A DNA stretch of 64,000 nt from Asterias amurensis. Lineage: Eukaryota; Echinodermata; Asteroidea; Forcipulatida; Asteriidae. The notes under the pieces were generated by a model. The model had not been told where the DNA came from. It saw only the letters and a list, made by a program, of their open reading frames with translations, and did no database searches. Positions 33,401-45,400 of the stretch are shown here, piece by piece (within the stretch, counting starts at the first letter, position 1; each line of letters opens with the position of its first letter). A program made the position numbers and the translations under genes. The stretch spans positions 15,739,784-15,803,783 of the forward strand of contig NC_092654.1 of the NCBI RefSeq assembly GCF_032118995.1, given 5' to 3'.

Positions 33401-36400
33401 CGCTCAACACCTCAAACGAAAATAAAACTATGAAGAAATGAACAGCTTGTTTCATAATCTTTGTTCATAACCACATTACTTCAAAGTGAAATGTTTCTCA
33501 AAATGCTTCATACCTTCAAACACTGCTAATGATGTGGGCTTCCAAACAAAGGTTTTTATTGCCATCAATTTTAAGAGTGATTAACAAACGTGTACCTTCC
33601 TTTTAATTAAGCAACCCCTAGTACATTTTACATTGGTAACTTGGTAGAATCCTTAAGTGAGGACTGCAAGCCAAAGGTGCTTGATTGTTGATGGAGTGCA
33701 GATCAGACACAATCATAAACAAAACTTGGAGAACTGAAAGTGCCAAAGACAAGACAACTAGAGTACTAAAACTAACCATTGATGGCTCAAAGTACGACGG
33801 ACTGGTGACACCCCACTGCTGTGATGGAGCAACATTAGGGTAGAATGTGTACTGCTGCTGCTGCTGCTGCGGTTGACTCGCTTGCTGCTGCTGCTGCTGC
33901 TGTTGCTGCTGCTGTGAGGACTGTTGCTGCTGTTGTTGTTGCTGTGGCTGTGTAGAGATAGTGTTGATGCTCGACGATGGAGGGTACTGAAACTGTTGAG
34001 CAAACATCTGTTGTCCTGTACTACTGTATCCATTCACAGGGGCCGGCTTAGGGGAGAAGTTTATTCTTTGAAGCGGCTTGGCTTTTATTCTCGCCTACAA
34101 AAAGGAAAAAACATGATTTCCCAATTAAAATACTATGCACATTATACATAAGCAGGACAGTTCTTTTACAGAACTGAGAAGTCGTCCGAATTCCGAAAAG
34201 CTTCTCCTCGGCAGTAGAGAAGCCTCCCGAATTCTGAAAAAAACTACTCGGCAGTAGAATATACAGCAAGACAACTGCTATAGGTATTTGGTTTGCGGTA
34301 ACACCATGTGTGTATCTACTTGCCAGGTAGAGTTTGTTCTTAGAGAACTGCCTTGCTTTATTCTACTACCGCGGAGTAGATGTTCGGGGGTTTGGGAAAC
34401 TTCTCAGTTCTGAAAAGAACTGTCCTGCTTTTTTTTAACTATTACCAAGGCGGATGGTATAGAAAATAAGCTGGGACTACTACTTTAGCTTATAGGATCG
34501 TGATTAACTGTACTGCCGCAGAGTCAGTTCTTAAATTGGTCTCAACGTTTCGACTAGCTTGCTCTAGTCATCGTCAGGAGACTAAAGACGACTAAAGACA
34601 ACTTCTCGAAAGAACATGATCTACACAGCAAGTAGACATACACATGGTATTACCGCACACCAAATGCAATGCCTCAAATCCCACATAACATGGAGGTAGA
34701 ATTCTACCTCCTTGCACATACTACGCAAGTAAAATTATTAGTCTCACTATCAGGTGCTGTTGCCACTTGATACAATATTGCTGGGTCAAAGAACAATCAA
34801 ACTTTTATAGGAACTTAAGGGCAGTAGGGTCACACCTTTTTTTTTTTTATCTACCTCTGGAGTTTCATCAAAGTGAGGTATCAAGGTCTACTAGTGTGAA
34901 CATGAGAAGCATGATACAGCAAGTTAGGCGTAGAATGGTGCTAACAAACTACCAGGCTTTCAGCCCCACAGTTATTTCGCTAGTTTGAGATTGATTGTTT
35001 TGTTTCTATTGAGGGATTTAAATCGGCTAATTATTAACAAATTCATACTGTCTCCAGTAACAGAAATCATTTAATCACCACCAAGCATGAATGAAGTTTT
35101 GTATTCCGTCATTGCCTTCGAATGATGACTCAGGCCTGTATGTTTTGTTTTTTAAAGGGCAAGGACTTGGATTTGACTGAGCGCCTGACAGCAGCCACTC
35201 AAATCAGCTCTGTGTTTGTTTGCTAATTTCTTAGTATATTGCTCAATTTGTGTTCTTATTTTTATACAACTGGATTTGTTACTACACCTGGAATCTACAG
35301 GACCTTTTCTGTGTATCCTGGAGTCATCTGAATTGTGAAAATAGTGTTTTTCTGTTGGAATTTTTCACTGTCTCAGTTGAGAATTCTGGTGTATAAAGCT
35401 TACACACACTTAGGTGGCTGCATCCTGTGCAGTCATCCACCTAGTCCATGGACATTGTTCGCCCATCTGGGGACAATGGAGGTAAGTATCCTTTTCATTC
35501 TCTCTCTGCTTGCTAGACCATTGTACTGTACTGACTCATCTGTGGTCAGCTTTGTTCCATCAGCATCAATTGTGTCTGATGCTTACATTCTGCCAAAGAC
35601 ACATCTAGGGTTCATCCAGCGTCATAAATATCTGAAATGCCCTATTTCTTACTATGACAACTCCCCAGCCACTTTTCATTTGGAAATTGTGATTTTTGGT
35701 GACATTGCTGTAAATCCCGGCCCTGAAGGTGTCAATAACTCAAACTCAGCAGAAGCTAGTCCAAACTCTGCAAATTCCTACTCACGAAACAAGCTTCTCA
35801 GTCTCCGTTATGCCCCATCCACACGTGCTACAACTCTGCTGCCTTCCTGTACATTATCATTACAGAACCTTGGCCTTTTTGTAAATCCCAGCACTGTTTA
35901 CCGACCTACACATCGTGGTAAAAAAGCTGGTCGCCGTAGAACTGTTCATAAACCCCCCGTACCCGAAGTTACACTCCCATCTGTTCCAGTACCAGTGACT
36001 CCAGCCAAATCTCAACTCAGCCTTTGTGTTATAAACACACAGTCCATCTGTAACAAGTATGACGATTTTGCTGATTTTGTTCTGCAAAAAGATCTGGACC
36101 TTGTTGCCGTTTCAGAAACATGGCTGAGACCAGACGACAACTTAACATGTCGTCAGTGTACCCCTGCAGGCTACTACTTTCATCACATCCCAAGACCTCA
36201 CAAGACTGGTGGAGGAGTTGCAATACTGTACAGATCTACTTTATCCGTCTCTGTGAAAAGTAATGACGTCCAGTACACAACTTTTGAATCTCTTCATGCT
36301 GAAGTTTCCGGAAACTCTAAATCTGTTCGTCTTGTCATTGTATACAGACCTGAAAGAGATTCAAACGGCCAACATGTGACTTTCTCAAGTTTTCTAAGGG

Positions 36401-39400
36401 AGTTTGAGAATTTGATTTTGGAATATCTGCTTCACCCATCGGAAATCATCATCACAGGCGACTTTAACATTCATGTTGATGACATCCACAACACCAATGC
36501 AAACCAGTTTAAGCATCTACTTCAGGCTTTTGGTCTTACCCAGCATATCAAGGAGCCGACTCATCGTCTCGGTCATTGCCTAGACCTTGTCATAACTCGT
36601 GAAATCTCCCCACCAATTGTCTCAAACTTTGTTATTCTACCTGGATTATCAGACCATTATGCAGTCATGTGTAACTTGAGTCTGTGCAAGCCCAAAGTCC
36701 CGACCGTTACTATAAAGAGCCGACAATGGAAACATGTGAATCCTACCGAAGTGTTCCGCGACATAGGCTCCCATTTAGCAAATCTAGAAGTTGATCACGA
36801 CTGCTTGGATTCCTATGTCAGCCAATATGAGAGTACAGTCAGTGACATCTTGGATAAATACGCACCTTGGAAAACGAGATCAGTCAAGGTCCGAACTGAA
36901 GTCTCCTGGTTCAATGATGATATTCGTACAGCGAGAAAGATCTGTCGTCAACTGGAGCGGAAGTGGCGGAAAAATGGCAAATTGGCAATTCAACGACAAG
37001 AATATCGCAACCAATGTAAAGTAGTTAGGAATTTGATCAACCAGGCAAAGATCATCCATTATTCATCTCAAGTACAAGAATCCTCAGGAGATCAAAAGAA
37101 GCTTTTCAAGATAATTGGTAAGTTGTTGCTCAAACCCAAAACCCCTGTCCTTCCATCCACTTACAATGACCAGAACTTAGCAAATGAGTTCCAGAAATTC
37201 TTTGTCACCAAGATTTCAGACATCCGCTCATCATTTTCATCAGTCCCTTACAACGTGCCGCAGACATTGCCACAACTTCAACCAGAGTGTAGACTATCTG
37301 TGTTTGAGCCTGCGACTGTTGCTGAGATTCAAAGGGTTATTATGAAATCTCCTTCAAAATCCTGTGAGCTGGATCCAGTGTCAACATCCATGATAAAGCA
37401 AAACATCGATATTTTTGTACCCTACATCACTAAGCTTGTAAACGAATCCCTCAGTTCCGGTTGTTTCCCCGATAGCCTCAAAGTTTCCTACATCAGGCCG
37501 CTCATCAAGAAACCAAACCTGGACAAGGAGATATTCAAAAACTACAGACCGGTTGCAAACTTAAAATATCTTGGAAAAGTCATCGAACGAGTAGTTTCAT
37601 CACGTATTTCTGATCACATTCATACTTTCAACCTGTCCGACGTGTTCCAGTCAGCATACAAGCCTTTCCATGGGACCGAGGCTGCACTAGTCCGTGTGAG
37701 CAACGATATTCTCTCTGCAATGGACAATGGTAACCTAACAGCACTAGTCCTGCTAGACTTGAGTGCTGCTTTTGACACTGTCGATCACAACATCCTTCTC
37801 TCTCGGCTCCAGAATCACCTTGGCATAGAGGACACAGCCCTAGCATGGTGCAAATCGTATCTCTACAATAGAACTCAGCATGTATGTATTGGCACCGCGA
37901 TATCCGACCCTGTTGTTTTGAACTACTCTGTGCCACAGGGGTCGGTACTCGGCCCGCAGTGGTTTACGCTATACACTTTACCGATTCGTGACATCATCCT
38001 GAAATTTAATCTGAATTACCATGTGTACGCAGACGACACTCAGCTATACATCACGTTTAAATCTTCTCAAGAAAACGCCAATGCATCTATTGCAAGACTT
38101 GAGAAATGCATCCAAGAGATTCGACGTTGGACACAACAAAACTTCCTGAAGTTAAATGATGATAAGACAGAGTTCCTTCTATTTGGGTCACGTCAACAGT
38201 TAACTAAGGTTTCAGTGCCATACATCTCCATCGGTGATGCTCGGATAGCTCCCTCGCTGAAAGCTCGGAACTTAGGTGTTATTTTTGATTCATCGATGAC
38301 ACTTCAGCCACACATCAACAACATTGTTCGTTTATCATCATATCACATCAGGAATATAGGTAAGATTCGCAAGTACTTGGACAAAAGTGCCACTGAAAAG
38401 GTCATTCACGCATTTGTTACTTCTCGTCTTGACAACGGCAATGCTCTTCTCTACAGTCTTCCTAACAACCAGATTTCCCGACTTCAACGGCTCCAAAATA
38501 CTGCTGCCCGCATTGTGACACTGTCTAGAAAATCCTGTTCTATCACCCCCATTCTGAAACAACTACACTGGCTCCCTATCTCTCAACGAATCATCTTCAA
38601 GCTGATGCTCATTGTCCACAAAGCTCTTAATGGCAAGGCTCCCCACTATATTTCTGAACTGCTTCAAGTTTACACTCCATCAAGGAATCTTCGATCAAGT
38701 TCTATGCTTCTCCTCATTGAACCCAAGTCTCGACACTCATGGGGTGACAGGTCTTTTTCTTCAGCCGCGCCACGCATCTGGAACTCTCTACCACTTAATC
38801 TTCGATCTTGTCTTTGTACTGCAAAATTCAAGTCTCTTCTCAAAACTTATCTTATGTCACAGGTTTTCAATGACTAATTTTGTTGTGTCTGTTTTTTTCT
38901 TTGTGTTGTGTTTTTGTTTTTGTTTTGTTTTTGGTTTTACTGCGCCTTGAACACCCAGCAGGGTGGATATGTGCGCATTACAAGTCTTATTATTATTTAT
39001 TATTATTAAAGGCCTTTTTTCTCATTAGTAAAGGGAACCTCTGAGGAAATAGTAAATATCTACTGGAGCATTTCAAGGGCACCAAGGCAATCACCTTTGT
39101 TGCCTCTGTGAAGTATCAGACTTAATGACTTCAGAGAACCACTTACCATAATAGGCTTCCCTTGAAATGTTCCAACTTCTTCACGTATATATCTATAAGC
39201 CTTTTGAGCATCTGTATCGGATTCGAACGTAATATACCAGTTGCTGTTGTGAGCAAACTCACAGCTGACAAACTTCGGACAGTTGTCTCCCGTAAAGAGG
39301 GCCTTCACTTCCTAAAGATTCAAGGAAGAAACAAATATAAATATTACTTATACTTGCATCAGGGATAACGAATACAAATTGGTCTGACTATTTACATGCT

Positions 39401-42400
39401 TTGTATAAAGCACTCTGTATACTCAGTACTTTTCCAATAAAAACATATCTATAAAAGACCAATGTGCAGTTCACATCACAAAGAATGTTATAAGTAATTT
39501 TTTTTACAGGACTCGGGGGAAAGCATACAGTGTATACAGTGTTTAACACAAGGGTAAACCCAAATTACACTATCAAAATTATTTGTAATTTCAATGTAAA
39601 AACAGACCACAACTTGTTTTGCATTCATCAGCAAGTATAAGTGGGACAAAGATTTTAAACTTTGGGATAATGAGCACCAACAATCTGGGTGAAATCTGAC
39701 AACAACTAGCTAGTTTGTCTGCTGTCTTTTCCTTCTAAACTGCCCCCCCCCCCATCGCTTTTGTTTTCAAGAGGGGTGTGAAATAAAGTATGGTCAGGTA
39801 AAGCCCGGTTCTACTTCCGGCAAATGTTAAAATGCGATACAAATTTTAACATCACAAAATTGCAACACAAAATAATTTGCAATAGCTGAATTGTGTTCAA
39901 CTCCTGCAAAACATTTGCAGCAAAACAGGGCTGCGACATCAAAATTTGCTTCGCATTCGCATTCGCAAGAAGTGAAAACCAGGCTTTAGTTGCTTTAAAA
40001 ATATGCATCACAGAGCAATTGAAAACAGAATGCACAAAATTTACCTTAACATATGATAAATATTTCACGTGCAATTTCAAAAAATGGAATCTCTCCTTCC
40101 AAAATAAGTAAGAAACTTACCTCTAGGGGAGTGGCTTGAGGTACTTCTCGTAGGATGACTGTACATCTCTTGTGATTTGGACGAACTTTCTCACCGTTTT
40201 CATCTACCTTGACACATGCTGATTCTACAAAAGGACAATGAATGTCAAACTGTTTAGCATTTTATGTACCTTTGTAGAATCTACCTCAAGTGAGTCTTAA
40301 AAGAGATTAGTTTGTCTTGACTTGTAAGACAATGTAAAAACAAAAAGTCAAGTAAAACAATCTTTAGTAAAAAATATCATGAATTCAGGCCTAGTTAAGT
40401 GTTGCTTTTGTTCTGTCCAAACCTGTGGGAACAGTGCTTAAAGACAGTGGACACTATTGGTAATTGTCTAAGACCAGTCTTCTCACTTGGTGTATCTCAA
40501 CATATGCATAAAATAACAAACCTGTGAAAATTTGAGCTCAATTGGTAATAATAGTGAAAGAACAAACACCCTTGTCACACAATGTTGTGTGCGTTTAGAT
40601 GGTTGATTTCGAAACCTCAAATTCTAAACCCGAGGTCTCAAAATCAAATTCTTGGAAAATTACTTCTTTCTCAAAAACTATGTCACTTCAGAGGGAGCCA
40701 TTTCTCACAATGTTTTATACCATCAACCTCTCCCCATTACTCGTCATAAATTAAGGTTTTATGCTAATAATTTTTTTTTTTAAATTACCAATAGTGTCTA
40801 CTGCCTTTAAGAATAGACATGCAGTAAAAACTAAAAGTTCCCACAAAAGTGGGGATGGAGTATACAGGAATTAATGTTCCAACCATGAACACCTGGAAAG
40901 AATTGAACAAATTTTTAATAAAGACAGGATTTGCAAAGATAAAGTTATTTACAGTTGACCATATTTTTGATTGAAGTGCTGTCAAAGTGAATTTCCTTGC
41001 ATCACAGAATAGTTTTATGTTGAATGTCTTGGAGAGCCCTACACTAATGAAAGCAACTCTGACTTACCCCTCAAGACTTCAACTATAAGCGGCATGTCCT
41101 TAGTTAATTTCTTCACGGCATTAAAGTTGGCTATCGTTGAAATTGGAACATACTGGTCGGCATCCATTTGGGACTGTAGATATCTGTCATTCGCAAGGTT
41201 TTCTCTGTGGATTATAAGAAATTAAATAGTATCATTTTAAGGCATGTGATAGGCTGTTGACAAAAAACCTGACCTATGAGCACAAAGTGTGAAAGCTTGC
41301 GAGCATAAATCAAGAAAACTTGCGAGCACAACAGCGTCAGAGTGTGCGAACCAAGCTTACATAGGTTTTTCTTTTTTTTTGAAAGCCCTACTCTGTAATC
41401 TGGGGTGTTCTATATGGTTTTATCCTCATTTTTCCATGAACTTGATCCTAGTTATGAAATATACAATGGATAGAAACAATTGAATGTATTGGTTTTTTTG
41501 TGGGGGTCAGGTTCACAAAAACGAAGTTCCGATTAAAAACGAAGAAATCACATCCTGGAATCGTCTCTAATTGATCGTGATGAAAATAATTTATTTCACA
41601 ATAACTAGCTCACTTACATGTACTGCAAGAAAGTGTGGACACGTTAATCTTAAACTATTAGGATGTCTGGATATCCAATAACCATTCAGAGTACATAATG
41701 CACTGACACACAGAATTTCACACATTCTCAAACAAAAACACCCTTTTATTCTTTCCTTTGTCCCTGCACTTAACAGTTTCCTATAGATTGTGTACACAAA
41801 TTTCCCTGTGGACCAACCAGGCCTCTAGAATTTCCCAATGGAGTCTGTTTGTTTTCCCATTTTTGTTCTGTCCTTGGTCTCTACAAGTATCAAAACAGTA
41901 CACAAATCTGTACTAAAGTACATTGTGTACATGTGCACAAATGTACAAGCACTGTACATGTTAGCCCTATATAGGACTCTTCCTCTGTAAACAGATACAA
42001 ACTATTAAGGCCCGTTTCTGGGGCGAAATTTTTTCAAAGCTTCATAACTCAAGTCTTACCTGCAACAAGCCACTAATTTCAACAGATTCACATTCTATGG
42101 CGGCATACATTTTTCTGCGGTGGGTTTTGGGTCCTCATATATTCTTCACAAATCCGTCATTTTCGTGAAATAATGCAGCTCCCAACGTTAAAAAATTCCC
42201 GTTTTCTCACAGTGTTGTCTGCTGCCGTGCGTACGCAGATACATTCGCGTGCAAGACGCAAGATGCAAGACGCATGTATTATTGGTCACCGTATCTTAAC
42301 TGCACAGCTGCATTAACGCGCAAATGCAACGCAAGATTTGCGCGTCATGAGTACACACGGCAGACTGTGAGAGTACGAACAAAAATGGGAATTCCTTAAC

Positions 42401-45400
42401 GTTGGGAGCTGCATTATTTCATGAAAAAGACGGATTTGTGAAGAATATATGACGACCAAAACCCACCGCAGAAAAATATATGCTGCTATGGAATGTGAAT
42501 CTGTTGAAATTAGTGGTTTCTTGCAGGTAAGATTTCAGTTATGAAGCTTTGAAAATTTTCCGCCCCAGAAATGTACTCTGATATCCAGGATGACACTGTA
42601 GTACAATACGAAAGTGTAAGACCACCAGGGCTATGTACCTGTGTACAACTACATTGTGTTCATGTGTACATGTGCACTAATGTACAAACATTGTACAGTG
42701 TACGTGTACATGTACTACGTGTATGTAAAGCATGTACCATACCATGCCATACATATGCATGTACGGTGGCATTGGGTACCCCACCCCCAACAAAACGAAA
42801 ATAAATGTATAGGGTGTTCATGTGCACAAATGTACAACTACATTAGCAATCATCTCTCTTGAAATGGATACAATCAGTAGCATAAACTATACAAGTACAG
42901 GTTGTACAATGTATACAGTCCTCAGCCCTTAGCATTTTCCAACTGGGACTGGACTAGTAAACCATGTTTCATGTACTTACTTTTGCCCTCAACAAATTTT
43001 GAGTAGCCTTGGGTTCAAAACACTGTATTTTTATAATGTCAATGATTGATATTATAATTGCAACTGGATATGTTGGTTAAATATTAAATAAGAAATTTCT
43101 TTTTTTTTTGGGGGGGGGGGTTTTGGGGGGGGGGTGTATAAAAAAAGTGGTACAGCATAATTGATAATTGTGCACCTGTACCTACATGTATAGGTTCATG
43201 TAGACTTCACAATTTTGGTAGTCTAGCGGGCAAGACACTTTGACTGATATTAATATGCACATGGTATGGGCTAGTGTTATGGGCAAGCCCTGTCTACGTG
43301 TACATGTCCAGGTACATGTACTGTACACGTACATGTTCTGTACATGTCTGTGTTCTGTACTGAACCACCGTTGTTATAAATTACACAGACACTGTGTGCA
43401 TATTTGGATTATAATGAACATCCTCACATGTGCTTCATTATGAAGTGCGGCTCCATATGGCAAGATTAATGCTCTGCTGAGTCCGACTGTACGTAAGGTT
43501 GGACCATACAGTTTTAAACCATATGGTTAAATACTTTTTCTCACTTCATCAGAAATTAATTTCAGACCTGTTTTATTCTTTTATTTGACACACACCCAGA
43601 GCTGTAAATATAGATAGCTGTCACATACATTGTAGTAAGAGGGACCAATTTTCATGTGGTTGGCGGACACCATTTACGATCGAAATGCAGCACAACCCAA
43701 CGGGCAGACTAGCCTGGCACTATGTATTTGCCAATGTGGTTTTTTTTTTATAATGGATTCTAATTGCAATTTGTCATAACTCTCTTATATACGGCATTTA
43801 ACCAACAAACAAATTTCTTTTAGGCCAAATTATATAAAAACAAAATACAGTTGATCGTCCCCGCCCACATCCTTTTTTGGGGCCGCATCCTTTTATTTAC
43901 GGTTTTATTTTTTAATCCATCCAGGACAGTCTATTTCAGTCTGAATTGGTGGCCTGTTTCATTTGCAATACATACAGCCATCTTGGAAAGAAAAAAATTA
44001 ATAATAAAATCATCCTCCTCTTTTTGGATCAACTGGTATTTTTTTTTTTTGGCCTTACATTCTATTGAATATTATATTATCCATCGTCCTGGATTGTTTT
44101 AAGAAAATTGTCATAATTCTGTGCTTAAAAACATGTATTTGATTACTACTGTTGCTGATCTACATATGAAATTCATTTGAACCGTGCCCGTTTACAGCTT
44201 GAATTCTGAACAAACATGCGATATAAACCATAGTTAAATAAAACCATAGTTATTGGAGAAAGAGCAACCCTCCATTACAATGAATTGGTTCTAACAATTA
44301 ACAGTGCATATAGACAGTCTTATTCTCTTCAAACGCAGTCACCACTCACAAACAAAGATAATAGTACCGAAATGCCAATTTTGGTTTGTTCCCTAGCTCA
44401 AATGTCGCACATTGTTTCTTAATTTGAAGATAAAAGATGCCCTAATTTGTGCAATGATGTACGGTAATCAAGTCATGCGTTAGTAGGTTGTCCATAATTG
44501 AGATTGCACAATATTGCACCTATCCACCCCCTCCCTCCCCCCACCCCCACACACATGAACAATATCAGAAACAAAGATAGCTATGTCTCAGAGAGAATTA
44601 CAATAAAGCATTTTTGTTTTGCTCTATTTTTAATAGATGGAGCAACATGTATTATTGGCAGAACACTTGATATACACCGACCTTCATGACACACCAATTA
44701 TAAACGAACAGATGTGATTGCAAATTATATTGCACTTCCCAAATTTGAGAAAATGAAATTAACACCAATGTTTCGGGGCACTGATTACACCTAAAAGATT
44801 GAATAAAAACTGTACATGTAGCTAATATAAATAAAAAAACACTTAGGCATTGTGCACGTACTGCATACATTGTGCATTTGACGTTGTGTTAATGTATTGT
44901 ACACGTGTAGCTTTGCCTTCTCAGCACACACGCACATGATTGATGCTCGCTATAACAATATCCATGTATATTAATGTTCATTTGCAGTTTCATATAAAAC
45001 TAGAAATAACAAACACATACATGTTTCCGGCATTACAAAATAAACGATTGAGAAATGTATGGCCACATGTCCAGGCTAATGCAATGGCACAATACATTGC
45101 ATCATGTGCATACTCATTTACGCTTGAAAGTGATGCACGATATGCTCCCCATTACTCCATGTCCCTTTTCTTACAGATATATGTACATCACTTGGTTGTG
45201 TGCCCGGAACAAGGGCACAAGGTTCTATATATAAGCTTGCATTTATTCTTTTCATTTGGGAACCGCTGTATACAGTCGCCAAAATACCGCAGTGATTTCT
45301 ACCTATTTTCTGTTTCAGAAAAGTGCAAATTCCGTTTGACAAAAACATGAATTCCGTTTCAGACCAAATAAATTCCGTTTTATGTTTTTTAATTAATAGA

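Larger units (their letters stand above)
34095..39146 (-). other. LARP4 intron 7
   Basis: Mostly the full-length LINE (35165-39008) in antisense orientation to LARP4. At 34150-34440 there are several GAACTGAGAAGT/ACTTCTCAGTTC segments that can pair, in a region also rich in CGGCAGTAGA. Confidence 0.6.

Noticed and set aside
45118..45350. ORFs on both strands in LARP4 intron 4
   Set aside because: No splice sites, no recognised family, ordinary base composition for the intron.
44940..45350. 136-residue ORF as a LARP4-independent intronic gene
   Set aside because: No homology recognised, no Kozak context of note, no exon structure.
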